A stretch of DNA of 64,000 nt, from NCBI GenBank assembly GCA_013397865.1, contig VZTI01003262.1:1109260-1173259 (forward strand), read 5' to 3'. Source of the DNA: Struthidea cinerea. Its lineage: Eukaryota; Chordata; Aves; Passeriformes; Corcoracidae. The position numbers and the translations under genes are program-made. The notes below the pieces were generated by a model. It did no database searches and was not told where the DNA came from. It saw nothing but the letters and a program-made list of their open reading frames with translations. This document shows, in pieces, positions 48,901 to 62,600 of the stretch; the first letter of the stretch is position 1; each line of letters begins with the position of its first letter.

Positions 48901-51900
48901 ACCCTGGTGTAAAGACCATCTGAGATGAAGCTATCAATTACGTCATTGAAATGGAACAGCAGCTTCAATGGGATTGACAGAAAAGGGCATGAAAGTGAGA
49001 ATGAATAAGCATGTTCAGAAGTTATAGTTTAAATTCTTAGGCCATTAGGGCTAACATTTTTACCACTGGAAATTGATTTGGAATGGTAATTAGGTAATCA
49101 CAACTTCACTGAAAACCAGAATCAAAGCTTCCCAGCCTTTCTTTGAGGTGAGGAGTTCCCTGGCAACTTATTCCTGCAGGTGACCAGGTCATTGTGTTTT
49201 ACATCCCTTGTGAAAGACAATTCTCCTTTTCACATACGGTGACCACAGTCCATGCTGAGGCCTCATATTGTATTGTAGGAAAGAATGGTGCATGTTTAAC
49301 AGCAAAATTTATTTTTCTTGCATGGCCAGTATTAGATAGTCACTTAAGCTGGTAGCTATCAGTCTGACATGACATGCATACAGGTTTCTATAAATTTATC
49401 CTTTCTAGATGTAAAGCTGGGAAAATAGGACCTCTGATAAAATACCATGTGGTTGAAAGTGGAAATTTCAGAATTATTTAAGAACTGGATTTTTAAAGTC
49501 CTCTAGTCTTCCGATACCCACGTTTGCAAATTCTTTTCACTTGACTGATATTTTAAAACAGGGTTTGAGCTGTCTGTAGCAAATATAGAAGAGCAAGATG
49601 CTGAATACTGCCTTGTTTGCATTTTCCATTTTGATGCTAGCTACTTAACTGGAAAGCAAAACTTTCTTCTGTTAAGGAAATCGGTTAAACAATGTTTGGA
49701 ATTTTTTTTTGTGGAAACCATTCTGTGTACAGATATACTTTTCAAATAACTCTGTATTATACGAATACAGAGTAAATAAATATATGAATAACTATAAAGG
49801 AATATATCATTAATAATTATGTGAAAAAATACGATTAGCTTCTTAGCAGAGGCTGCAAAATTTGCAAATGTTAACCTGAAACATCAAATTACCTCTACAG
49901 AGAGAGATCAAGCGCTGCTCACACTGATAGTCTTGAAGAGCATAAGAGTGAACAGTTGTCTTCAGAATGTGGCAGTGACCTTGAACTTCTACTGAGCTGC
50001 ACTTTATTTAGCTTAGGCCAGTGATTAACTTTGCTAATGACTGTATATCAAATTCACCATTGTTTGTATATCTGGCAGTGAAACAAGCCATGTCTGTCTT
50101 TGTGTGGATGGTGCGGTATTAATTTCAAGGAAACCCTTTGTATAAATTGTTTCCTTTGAAAAGTTGTGTCTTTGTGCAAGTCCTAATTACTTCTAATTTA
50201 CCTCATTTGTCTTTGGCCTCTGTAACTTCAGGTTAACACTACTATAGGCACAACATATTTCTTCTTGGTATGTGTTGTTCTTTTCTCTTACTCCTTATTT
50301 AAAAGAGGATGATGAATTCTCTTATTCTGCTCCCTCACAATCAGTCATCTATGACAGATCCCCGTGGAGCAGAGGAAGCTACACCCTGAAATAGTCATAT
50401 GTAGGGATGTGAAGTCATCTGTGCAGCTTTGCCTCTGAAGGGAGGTTTGTCAAGGCATAGCACTGTAATTTCTGCCCTCAGCACCACAGGGAACCCAGCA
50501 GAGATCTGCCCACAGCACACATGGAAGCAAGGCGTCTTCAAATTCCTGTTCTGCTGGGTCAGCCCTGGACAGTTTGTGGCAAGTTTATCAGACGTCTGAC
50601 AGAATAAGAATCATGCTGGGCTTTTTTCAGGCAGAAAGGGGATGCAGCCCTTAACTGCATTAAGCCTGGTGGAAATAGTCCAAGCTGAGGGGAACTTACG
50701 GTCCTTGGCTTAAATTCAGGATACTGTTACGTGCTGTTAGATAATCCTACAGACCCTGTAGAAGACAAATGCTGCTTAGAAGTGTTTCATCAGGTATTTA
50801 ATGGAGAAAGAGCCCTTCATTAAGGTTTGCACATTCCAATGGAATTGAAAAAGCCAGATTCTGCCTTTAGTTGCAGTAATGTAGATGTAAGTGGTGACTG
50901 AGAGCAGAAATTTCTTTCAAGTTGCACACAATTCAGGTGTGAAACTGTTAGGAGATGGTGAAAGGCTGGAGTTTTCTTAGTCAGTTGTAGGAATATACAT
51001 GTGAAAGTCTTAATATATATATGATAAGATGGGTGTGTGTATGGGTATTTGCCTTTCTTCTGTAAATGAAGGTTCTAACAGTTTGACACTTCTGCACAGT
51101 TTTTAAATGTCTCAAATGCAGCAGAGACTATCAGCTCTTTTGTGAATGGGGTTATCTTTGCTGGGTGAAAAAGAGACAGGATATTCAGAGGCTCTACCTT
51201 GATTCTTTCTTGTTCAGTTCTCTAAACACAGAAAGTCCTTCACACTCTAAAAAGAAGAAAAAATGTAGCATTCAATGCTTAAAAATTAAATGGTTTGATT
51301 CTCTTAAAATTAGCATCTAGACCAGCTCATTCCAAACAGAAGCTTTTTTCCAAGTCTTTTCCCGTTGTGTGATAGTGACAGCAGGAAAGTTGATCTGTGT
51401 AACACATATCTACTGTTCTTCTGTTTTTAATCTTCCCTGTATCTACTTGTGTTGTACTGTCTTTGAAAGATCTGTGGAGTGCGCATACCAGTGATTTCAG
51501 CTGTTCTTCAGTGATGTTTCACAGGAGCAAGTGGGCACACAACTACACTAATTGTCTACTTCTGAGATCATGAAAGTTGAGCAGATGCTTATGGATGCTG
51601 TTTTTTCACAAGTAATTTTGAAAGTGTTTGACTTTTCTGTTGAAATATAAGGACTTAAAAGCTGTAACTCAGAACAGTGCAGTTACTGAGGAAATCATAT
51701 TTGATTATATAAAAGTTGATTAAAAGATAAAACCAGTTTGTGGTCTACTTTTTTTCTTCAGTTTTTAATCAAGAAAATAAGACCAATATTATAGATTAGC
51801 TTTCCTGCATACCTTTGAAATATCTACCCCGGCCTTTTCTTGGAAGGAAGAAAACCTGTTCATTTCCACAAAGCTGAATTACCTACTTCAGAGTGTGCAG

Positions 51901-52959
51901 CTGCAGTGATTGCAAATCCAGCAATAATGAATCAGTTATTTTGCAGTCCTTTCTCCAATTTGGTTGTAAGGGTCAGATTTTCAATTCCAACTGTGTTGTT
52001 TCATGTTAATGACTATACCACCTAAAGACCTAAGGACATTGGCCATTTAAAAATACCCCTATTTAGAGTTTAGTGCATAAATGCATGTTATGCACATTTA
52101 AATAACTGTGATTTTTTTCCCTCTGTCTTTTTCCTTCTAGACATTGTACTAAATTGAAGGTACAGCTGTTTCACACCTTCTCTTTCCTTGTTGGGTGAAG
52201 GTATTCTAGAATAGTTTTCACAGGCACACCTGTGGTGGTTCTGCAGAATGTCAGTAGGGCAGGAGGCATGTCAACTGCTGTCCAAAATCCACTGTTTCTT
52301 AGTGTGGCTCTCAGCTCCCAGCAGGATTTTGTTTTAGTGTGAGCCCTGCACTGCTGCTGTGGCAGTGACACTTCAGGAGGAGACCTTTGGGAAGCACTTG
52401 GATCAGAGTTTGTGCACAGCTGGCAGCTGGGCAAAGTGAGACCGAAGCTACAGAAAAGCTTAGGTAGAGGTTTTGAGTTTCCCACAGGCAAATCCAGGAC
52501 AAGATTGAGAGAGCTGTCCATGAAAAAGAAAGATATTAACCTCCTCTGTCTTGTCTGACACTTTAAAATTAAAGTCTGGGTGAAGGCTTTATTTGGGCCT
52601 TCAGAAAGTAGAGGTTGAGTTCTTACATTGATGACTGCAGCATGGCTCTTAAAACCCAGCTGCTATTCAAGCACTTGCTGTGAGAACATGCAAGGAACAA
52701 TCTGTGACACCTGAAATTACCAGGTTTAGAATTATCCTTACCTACAGAACAAAAGAAGACCAATTGTTTTGAGATCAGAGAAGAGTAATAATGTTCTCTG
52801 ACTGATGAGAAGTTCACTGCCTTGTGAGAAGTAAAACAACTCAAAAAGTATAACAAGTCCTTGTAAGTGTACTTTTGAGTTACAGTTCTTATATTCTACA
52901 AAGCTGATGCTGAGCGGTAGAAGAAATTATTTTGCTTGGAATGAGGTAGAGTCATCTGC
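42921..52959 (+). other. Presumed WIPF3 intron 1, left part
   Basis: No coding exon was recognised. A secondary CpG cluster lies at about 43800-43990 and includes an NRF1-like TGCGCAGGCG at 43882-43891. The rest is AT-rich unique sequence with many chance open frames. It is called an intron only if the island at 42.4-42.9 kb is the true WIPF3 promoter. Confidence 0.45.
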
Positions 52960-53175
52960 AGTGGAGTGCAAATGGGATCAAACTAAGAGAAGGAGAAATT
53001 AGGCTGCGTGTCAGGCAATCTGAACTAAAAGAGTTATTTGACTGGGAAAGAGCTTCCCAAGGGAAATAATAAAAGTCACATTATTTGGGACACCTAAAAT
53101 TAGAATTCAGAAAGCACTAAAAAAATGTACAACCTTGCTTTGGTAGGGAGGTGGACTAGAAAAAGCAGGGTTTGG
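52960..53175 (+). repeat. Ancient CR1-type LINE remnant
   Basis: The block 'gaaggagaaattaggctgcgtgtcaggcaatctg' matches the CR1 region encoding the K-x-R-L-R-x-x x x x. It is followed by 'gggaaagagcttcccaagggaaataataaaagtc' (the equivalent of 'tggaacagtcttcccagggaagtagtgaaagc'), then 'gtagggaggtggactagaa' (the 'ggcagggagatggactagatg' tail). Order and orientation are right and divergence is high. Confidence 0.55.
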
Positions 53176-56100
53176 GATTTTCTTCTCTTTTTTTTTTGCA
53201 ATAAATTCTACAATTGTTGGGCTTGATTCTGTTCTGTGGTATTTAAGTCAAGGTAAGATTTACATTGCTTCTTGCCTTAGGAAACTGAGGTCAAACATAT
53301 AGGCTTCTCTCCTCCACCTATTGCCAGCTTTTTGAACTGTATCTTTTTATTTCCATCCCTCAGGGATAGTTCAGACGCCTCTCTTCCAAATATAGGTATG
53401 TATATTTAGAGGAGTGGAGAAAGGGCACATATGCCTTCAGGATCCTTTGTAGCATTTCCCTCTTGCCTGGCTCTTATCAGACACTAGAACTGATCAATAT
53501 GATATTCCTTTTTTCATTTTAATTCAGAATTTATTTAGATTATTACATGGAAATCCATAAACTCGGCATGTTCTGAAGTTATTGTGTGAAATTACTGACC
53601 ATGTTTTTTATATATTTTATATATTATGCATATTATATTATATTTTTAATATATCTATTTTATATATCTATATATAAAATATATAATGAGGGGCAAATGA
53701 AATACAGCCTTTAACCAAGGAACAGAGGCCTCCAAGTAACGTGTGTTGAAACATTGGAAGTGTTGCAGCCTTCTCCATAATTTTCTTTCAATACAATCCA
53801 CGTGAGATAGCTGCAGTATTACAAAAGAGGTTCTCATAGCCAATCCTACATATTAAAAAGTGTAGATCATGCAGTTATGACTAAATGTTAAGAGCCAAAT
53901 GTTTCTTATTGTAAGTTAGCTTGACAATTCCTGCCTTTATCAACATGCAGTGTCTACTTGTGAGGTGGCAGCGCTCCTTACAAAGCCCACTTGAACAAAT
54001 AGAGCCCCTACGTGGAAAATGGTTCTTCATTGTGTAGGCATTACCCTGTAATAGTGCTGGTATAAAAAACATGAATTTTAAAGTGTACACAAAACCATGC
54101 CAAGGTCAGGACATCGAGCCTCTGAATCTGTGGTAAGAGACAAAAGAAGGCACATAAGCAGGATTTTCTGAAAGATGGTTCATTTGTAGGGGGTTTGAAA
54201 GAGCATGGGAGGAAAGCTCTATGGTGTCTCCAGTATTTCATTCAAGGCCTGTGGGTTATAGCCCTACTAAATGCATTTTTCCCTGATGCCACTGAAGGAT
54301 ATGGGAGTGGGATATATGGTGAACACCTCCTCTGCACTGAATTTTGGGTTGTAGATAGTCACACAGTTTCTAGTCCTTGAATTTAGGCTGCATCATTTGG
54401 AGGAACAGGTGCAGGGGCAGGGACTGGTGGAGAGGCAGCTAGAAAAGTCATCTGATGGCATTTCAGATTGTGACTTTTAAATAGAAAGAGCCGATTCCCA
54501 TTTCCTCTCTCCCACTGCTGCTTGCCTCCAGTGTGCTCTACCTCCTGCTGCCATTCATGTGGACTGCCACGGGAGCGTGGGTTCTATTTTTTTTTTCTAA
54601 TTTGACTAAGAGCATATTTCCCATTCTAAATCCTTAATGAAGACAAAAGGCCTGTATTGCAGGGTAGGAAGATACTAACCCGAAACATATTAGCTGGGAA
54701 GATTCATTCTCCTTATGTCCATGTTTTTGAATTACTTAATTGAGGAAAAGAGATATCTTCTGATAACGGGTTTTTGAATAGGGCAACAATGAGGGTGGAA
54801 TGGTGGAGATGCTGTGATGCCAGCTTTCTTGGAAAGCTTCATTAAGTGATTATTAAAGTGATTGCAACCAATTCTGTTACATATCAGGGTGCTTTGATAT
54901 GCCAGTCCTTTGCATAGCAATCTCTCAAGGGAGAAAGTGAGTGTTTCAGAGGCTCTGCATGTTTAATTTTTGACTGATCTCCCATTAAGTATTTTACAAG
55001 ATAGAGAAGGAGAAAAATACTCAGATATTATCTGGATATTGTTCATGTACACTAGGTAGGAAGTGAACAAGTCTGCATGTACATTTTAATTTCACTGCCT
55101 CTTCCAATCTGACCCTCTAACAAAACAGCCAGATATTCCCCTCAAGACTGTAACTTGCCTCATTTCTATGTTGTCTTCTCTCCCGAACTTTTCCAGATTT
55201 AACTGCCATGCCTCCTCCTTACACAGATGATTCTGGAAAAGAGTGAAGTGTCTGCTTTTAAAAATGAAGGGAGAAACAGGGGGAGTTGGGTCTGGGAATT
55301 GTGGTCTTCTCAACATCAATTTCTAGTAAAACATCAAAATGCGAAAAATGTTTTTCAGACCTTGAAGGAGACAGGAAAACAAATTGTCACCTAGAGAGAT
55401 GTATGAAGAGCAAATGTGAGAAAGCAATGTAATTTCTTGTTAAGATAAAGCCTTGCAGAAAGAAAAGACAAAGCATATGACATATTTTGTGTTATTGTAG
55501 GGCTTTTAACGCTCTTTCGTATGACATTGTGAAGAGTCTCAGAAGATAGTTGTGACATGATGGATGTAGAACGAGATGTAAAACTAGATGTGTTCAGAGC
55601 ATTTATCCAAGTGTCACTACCAAAAGAAGATTTCAAGTACGGCTTTGCAGAGGGCTCTCTTTGGCACTGCCTAGTACTTTCATTTGCAACTTTACTGATG
55701 AAATACAGGGGTTTCTTGTTATCTTTAAGGATGACTGAGTCATGCTGAGGGCTGGGTTAGGTATGAAAACCGGTGAGTGATGCACCATCATTCTGCAAAA
55801 AATTTTATTTAAAAAAGCATATAGCTTTTGTTGGAAGATATGCATCTTTTTGTCAGTGTATTACTAAAGAGTTGTGAAAATTAACATTTAAAAATGGCAA
55901 GAAAAACACATGACTTTAATACTTGAGATGTCTGGCCCTTGATATGATATCATTTGGTAATAGAAGCTTTAATTTGTAGAATTATTTCTTTACTTATTAT
56001 TCAGTCATGAGGGGTTTTTTTCCTCTTTTTTTTTTTGTTTGTTTAAACACTGAGTAAGTCCACTGAACCTTAAAAAGTCCCTTACGCTCTCCTTAGAGCA

Positions 56101-56491
56101 GCAAACCTCTGGCTTAAAGTCAACAGAGTTTTTGTCCCAGCAGGAGAGTCTACATGTGGTTGACTGTGATTTGTTCTCTGCAGAATTGCTTTTCAGGGCT
56201 ATGGGCTAGGTTAAGGCAAGATGTAATAGTTGGACAGGCTAGCACCTATGCATTTGGTACTCATGGCACTGGCCCAGATCTGTGAGCTTGCTCTTTAGAT
56301 GTATGTTGTCATCATAACTGTAATGAGGCTGTTTGTACTGCAGTTTTGGAAGCAGTGCAGTATAAAAGTCTTCAGTCTGCTGAGAGCTAGATATTTGGCC
56401 GATCTTCAGCTTGCAGAGTATAAACACATTCCTCTCTGTTTTTTCTTTTTATTCTTCCACTCTTCCTTCTCCTCCCTTCCTTCTCCTCAAG
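53176..56491 (+). other. Presumed WIPF3 intron 1, right part
   Basis: Apart from the AT-rich microsatellite-like tract this is unique AT-leaning sequence with no recognised exon. It ends with the branch/polypyrimidine region of the acceptor at 56490-56491. The pyrimidine tract spans about 56430-56488 and contains a repeated cttccttctcct. Confidence 0.55.
53604..53687. repeat. AT-rich tract (TATA/ATAT type)
   Basis: About 84 bases are almost entirely A and T, built from imperfect TATATTTTATAT and TATATATC units. It is a simple repeat with self-complementary potential. Confidence 0.85.
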
Positions 56492-56546
56492 GACATAGAC
56501 TTTGGCTATATTTTTCACAACTGCGTGAAGCTAGAAATCCGAGCGG
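56492..56546 (+). other. WIPF3: WIPF3 5' UTR portion of first coding exon
   Basis: The exon begins after the acceptor CTCCTCAAG (AG at 56490-56491), which has a long pyrimidine tract. These 55 bases are non-coding: a TAG in frame with the start codon lies at 56532-56534, only four codons upstream, so translation cannot begin earlier in this frame. Confidence 0.7.
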
Positions 56547-56669
56547 ATGCCTGTGCCACCGCCGCCGCCGCCACCTCCTCCTCCACCACCTCCACCACCT
56601 TCTGGAGGGCCCCCTCCACCACCACCACCACCACCACCTTCTGGAGGGCCCCCTCCACCACCACTACTG
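56547..56669 (+). CDS. WIPF3: WIPF3, first coding exon (partial gene)
   Basis: Forty-one codons begin MPVPPPPPPPPPP, the N-terminus shared by WIP-family proteins and nearly identical to human WIPF3 (MPVPPPPPPPLPPP). The exon ends in phase 0 at the donor CTG|GTAAGA (56669/56670). The residues are almost all proline, with two SGG interruptions that create the pattern P-SGG-P10-SGG-P5-LL. WIPF3 (CR16) binds actin and WASP/N-WASP to influence actin assembly and is prominent in brain and testis of mammals. This exon supplies only the profilin-type polyproline segment; the WH2 actin-binding motif (human R-S-A-L-L-A-D-I) is not found before 64000, so it must lie in a later exon. The start codon context is weak (C at -3, C at +4), but an in-frame stop lies just upstream. 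A 39-bp tandem duplication is visible inside the exon. WIPF1 and WIPF2 start similarly but lose pure proline sooner; synteny with PRR15 favours WIPF3. Confidence 0.88.
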
Positions 56670-59600
56670 GTAAGACTGACTTTTCATTTCTATGAGCAAA
56701 AGCTTAGCTGTAGTAGCCAGCTCGGAGCGCACAAGATTTTGGCATGGATATTCATAGCAAATATCTGGGGCAGATGTTTGTTTTGTTGGCACTGATTCTT
56801 CTGTTCATTACAGCAGTGGTCTCCAGAGTGGGGTGTGAGAGATGATCCATTGGTGTGTGGGATGAAAATACTGGAACTTCATCATACATGTGTACACTTT
56901 ATAAAGAAATAAACCTATGTATATTGGGGTGCATGCTCAAAAATTTTGTTAATGCTAGCAGTGCAAGATCAAAAAGTTTTGAGATGATTAGAGTGCATAT
57001 GGTGAGAATTCAGCATTTGTGAATACTTCTCCAGCCACAGGGAATTCATTTTTGTATTGGCAATGTGCAGATGGTAAGTATTAATTTCTTCATCCTTTTT
57101 CTTACAGCTCCTATTAAGACTCACAGTGTTCAGCCGTAGGTTTTGCCCTTTCTAGCACACGGCGCCTTCCTGGGGATACAGCACAATATTCTTTTGTACA
57201 TGTGCAGGAACAATTACAGCTTGTAACAGATCATTACTGTGTGTGTCATGAAGTAGAACATGTGCCTTGCCAGCATGATTGCAAAAAGAGGAGGATGCTC
57301 TGGGTGAACTTTCAAGGTATTACATTTTCACACCTTCACAATCAATTACTGTACCTATGGTAAAACCTGTTTAAGTAATTCCTTGATTTCTGTGATCAAT
57401 TGGTCATAACCTGTTTCTGCATTGAAACTCTTAGACTTTTTTTGAAGAAGTGGAACCTGGCATGGTTGTGTTCAAGTCATAAAATCTCTCCTGACTGTTT
57501 TTCATGTGTTTTTCTGTCACTGCTGTACTTATTTGCAGAGTATGTTAGTCTCTGTAGCGAAACAGTACATGGTACTTCAAATGTACTTCAAATATACTTC
57601 AAAATTTTTTTTTTTTAAGAATTACACTTCTCCCTTGCATTCCCTGGCATCTCTGCCTGTTTTGTTCCCAGGAAGGTCAGTTGATTTTGTTTGGTAGTGT
57701 TCATAATGCTCTTATGTTATCTTTTTTTCCAGAAGGAGGTTTCCTTGCAAGTTTCTTTCTGCTACTTTACGGGTTGAACCATTTTGTAAAACTCCTCATG
57801 AGTTGTGGAGATGAAGAGGAGGAGAATAAAAGCAAATTAAATAAGCAGTGTTTTATTCTTTTCAGCATTCAGTTTCAACTTTGGCACCGTGAGCAGTGTT
57901 TCCAATTAGCAATTCTTCGGGACTGGTTCACAACCTATACTTAGATGCTGAAATAAGTGGGCTGCATATTGTGAGCAGCTTAATGCTCACAACTGCAATT
58001 AAAGTCAACAGAAGCTACAAATGTTCTTATCCTAATAAATTCAGATCAGTAAAGTACCTAGAGACATTTTTAGACTCCTCTAACATATGCCAATTGTAAA
58101 TTACTTGAGTAAGCTAAGAAGACCCCTAAGGACCTTTATGAACAAGTTTAGGTTTTCTTGTTTCCCCTTCCCCTTTCTGACAAATAAACCCACTACTATG
58201 ATAGGGTTTTGATACAAGAAGGCTTATTTTCATATTTCAGTTGGATCATTCTGTTTCAAATGGGGTGATCTCCGTATAAGATACGCAGAATTTAGAGTCA
58301 GCTCAATCTTGGTGACACGATACATACTAGATGTGTTTCTAATTAATGCCTGATATTAAAGCCTTGCATTTAGTAAGTGTTGATACTAAAAAGAGCATAT
58401 GAACCAACACAAATAATTAGCAGAATAGTGTGGCAGAACATTGTTTTTTTCTGCAGCAACAAAATTACTTTTCCCTGTCAAAACTGAATGAGAGACAGGA
58501 TCAGGAATCTGCTTGATGAGTTCAGCAGAAGCACAGAGTAAGAGTCAGCTCTCCAGCTGGTGCCAAGTTACAGAGTAAAATCTTATAGTTGGGGAGTCTG
58601 CAAAAACTTGCTACAGACCCTGTTTTCTTTTACTAGAAAGCCCTTTTCTAGAAATTGGCATTTGTCTTTTACAGTTGCTAAGCTGCCCAGCTGTTGTTAC
58701 AGCTGCTACTGCTAGATCTACAGTTGGGGGATGGAAGAAGGGAAAATTGTAACAGGCATGTAGCTTTAAGGAAAACCTTGAAAGTAAATAAGTCATTATT
58801 TGGCCAACAGCTGGAAAAGTTCCAAAGTAAACAGCACAGTGATTTTTATTATACTGGTATGATTAAACCAGAGTAACATTTGCATGTTAGCAATTAAAAG
58901 TTAGGTTTTAATTTCACTGTGGATATGCAGGTGAGCCACTAGTTTAACTTACTTGATTTATGTCAAAAGAAAAATGCCTGTGTGTAGGTGGGGGTTTTAG
59001 AATCCTGTCGTTTCTCCTGATGCTATTGCAGGGGTACCATAGACTTGCCTTGCTTTTCTAGATATGGATAATAGCCACACTTTCCTCTTGCTTTCATTAT
59101 CCAGAGATTTTTAGCAGACGTAGTCACCACGTTATCTTTTTTCCTACACATTTTCTTCATGAATATTGTGAGCCATGATCCCAAATAATTTTGCAGTCCT
59201 TACTTCATGGAAATTCTAACCATTGTTGGCATGTAGCTTTTTTGTCCTTTTAACTCCTTCTTAAGGCAGAAGAAAGGTTCCTTCCTAGCATTTTGTAAGA
59301 TTTTTGGCCTTGTTCCTACAGTTTTCTAAGACTTTTGGACTTCCCGATACTCTGTAAGTACTTGTACTGAATTTTATTCACAAAAGTTGTTACAAGATAA
59401 TATGAAATGATTTGGAGAGGTATTTAAGACATGCTAGGAGCCACCTGTGCCCAACAGCCAAAAAGTTACTGGCTGTTAGAGCAAACTTAAAAGAAAATGA
59501 TGTGGATTTCTCAGGAGGGAATGGTAGGGTGTCTGCTGTAGCAGATGTAGGTGGCTGAGTCAAAATGTAAATATAGCTAATTAGATTAATTGAGCATGCC

Positions 59601-62600
59601 TTCAAATGCCTGCCTTCTGGGGGTCATGGAGATGAGAGGGGTGAGTAGGCAGGATAAAACTGTGCCCTGATGTATTTTCTGGCACTGGCTTACAGAATTC
59701 AGATCTCTTCTTTTTTCCTGTTCCCCTACATCTTAACAAAGCACACTTAGAAAGGAGGCATAGGGTGTTTGTTCCAAAGCTCTTTTAATTTATGGGCATG
59801 TCATGTAAGGTGGGGTTCTTTCATAGAGTTTTTGTTGGTGGTGTTGGGGAAGAGGGTGGTAGGTTTGGAGTTTTTTAAAGTTTTCTGCTCATTAAAAACT
59901 TCATTTTATTCCCTCTTTATTTCTTTTACCACTCTTGCCTTTAAGTTTGGCATATGAGGCAACCAGGTTAGTTTTGGTTTGTCATATTTTCTAGAGTAGG
60001 TGCCACCACCGAGACCGATTAAAATTTTTCTTTACTTAATTTCCCAAGAAAAGGGTCAAGAGAGAATTTTGCTTTGATAAACCCTGTTCACTTACTACAT
60101 GCAGTGAGGGCTGCTTACTGCTGTGTAGCCTCTGTATATGTGAATCTCTAATGTTCCGATCAGTCATCACCTATCAAAATGTTCATACTGAATGAAGTAG
60201 GGATGCATAGCAGCCCTGCTGGGTTGTGCCTTACTCAGAGATGTTTGTTTAATGATTCATGTTTGAGGAGTTTAAGAAAATACTTCTGTTCTCTTTAGAA
60301 TTGTTATGATTAAAGTCTTAGCATAGGAATTCACCCCCAAAATCACAATGGATCAGGTGGTTAAAGCTCATGAAGTAGCACCAGGTGTTTATTTGCTGCC
60401 CTGTGGCACACTAGAAACTAGGATAGCAGGAGGAGAAAGTAATATGCTTACTTTGGTGATAGAAATGTGAAATTTGAAACAATGATGAATGCTACACTAG
60501 CATGTAGATGCATCTTAATGATTACCTCATTCTTATTTAGTTAAAATTTAAAAAAAAAATTAAAAATAGAATTACTGTTGTAGATAAACCTGTCAGTGTT
60601 TACCAAGTTTATTATTCTCATCTTATTTTCTACTCTTGTAACAGAAAACTCAGAAAAGCAATTCCTCATGATATAATGCTGTGATGAAAGCATAATTTAC
60701 ACAGAGGAAAGATTTCCAAGGTTCAGAAAAACATTACCTGAATAGTTTTCCTTGGGGGGATATTTTTCCCCTTCTTCATGCAGTTGTCAGATTGAAAACT
60801 TTTTGAGCTGTTTCCTTCAGCGTTCCCAAGAAATTCAGAGAGCTAGAGTGTTCATCTGAAGTTGTGTGGGAGTTGGTTTTGCTCCTGTGACATTTAGCAC
60901 TACTGTTCTTTGGAAAGAGAACAAACAACATATGTAAAACATCTTGGCTGAAGAGAATGATGACTTCTGGTATTTTGATTTGGTCTTACCAAATATAGTA
61001 TCAGTGAATGTGCACATACAAGCACTCATATGCATAAATTTTTGGTCATGCTTGCTAATTATTTATTGTAAAAATTAAAGTTAATTTCTCAAGTTTTTAT
61101 TCAGACGCCTAGACATGCAAGTGTAATGTTGAAAGAACAAAATCATGCATGCTGCTAATTGCAAAATATGTAGGAATGTGTTTATTAAAATTTTATCTGA
61201 GCTGTAAGATCATATTTAGTACTTTGTCATGGAGTCCCTAGGCCAGGAGATACTAAAGCACAATATTAATTGCTGGTAGGTAAAACATGCAATGTGACAC
61301 CGGAGTGAGAGAAAGTGCAGGCTTGGTAATCTTGCTGGTGACTGACCCATCATACAGACTGTGCTAAGGGCTGGACAAAGCACAGCTGAAATTTTTGAGT
61401 GCCTTGTTCCAGACAAAATAAAGGATACTGGTTTATAGTGTTTTAATAATATATCATATCTCACACCAGTCTGCTTTCATAAAGAAGTGAGGGGCAATCA
61501 TGTAGAAAAAAAAGATGCTGTGTCTTTGTGTGGTTTATTTGACTTAATTTTCAGCTGTTGGAAAATTGGGGTTGCATAGCTGCGGCATCTCAAAATGTTG
61601 CTGCGGTTGCCTTCTACTCTTGTAGTCAACAAATACAGAAAGGGTAAGTGAGAGCTGTGAAAGGTGAGGAAGATGAAAAGAAAACATAAATACTAGGCTG
61701 GCATTGCTCTGTTTCATCTGGACAGGTACAGGGCTATGGACTGCATATAGTTCCTAGGTGCTAATCTTCTTGAATGCTTCACTTGAGAACTCTTAGGTCA
61801 CAGTTTTTAATGTATTTAGATGTTGAGTTCTGTTTTGCAGGTTTCTTCATAATGTCATATGTTCTACGAGTCTGAATGGAATGGAAAGCATTTGAAGAGC
61901 ATTCTTTCTCTTTGTTTTTCATCTGTGTAATACACAAGTATGGAAATTGCAGAGTAGAGTTACCAGCTGTAAATGATCGGGCCCAGGTACCAGAAGCAGC
62001 TTAGCTGCAGAGAACTAATAGGTTAATCTACCATTCTGATCACAAAGTAATAATGCCCTTAAAAGTCAGTACCCCATCTCTAGTGTATGCAGTGGCTACA
62101 TATTAAATTCCATCTGTCAATTAATATTATACTTTTAGCCTTTTAATTAAAAGAGAACTCAGAATTATAGCAACACTTGAGTAGGACTTTTCTGAATGGC
62201 TGGAAGGTGAGAGTGCAAGAAATGCTGGTTTCTCATTATTCTCTCTTGGGTTAACCATAATTTTGTGTGAATGCTAAAAGGCATTTCAGAATGATCAGTG
62301 GCTTCTGCTCAGGTGACTGGGTATGAGAAATGGCCTAGTGTTCTCGGAGAGAGATTAAATTGTGATGTGTGTAGGTTGTTACATGCTGAAATTTTTGTTG
62401 CCACTACTCAGGGCATCCCTTGTCATCCTGGGGACTCTGCTACGGTAGACCGAGAGAATAAACAGTGCCAGTGTCACCAGCTCCCATGGCGATGTTTTCA
62501 GCCTTGAACTGTTTAATGTTTTCATTGCAATGCCAGGCACACAGATTTTCTTGTTTATGTAAGAGTTTTCCCTTTCTTTTCATTGATGCAAAGGCAGTCA

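Noticed and set aside
56299..56695. Alternative frames across the WIPF3 exon (His/Thr-rich)
   Set aside because: They are shifted readings of CCA/CCT/CCG proline codons. The MPVPPPP frame is the one conserved in WIP-family proteins and is bounded by good splice sites.
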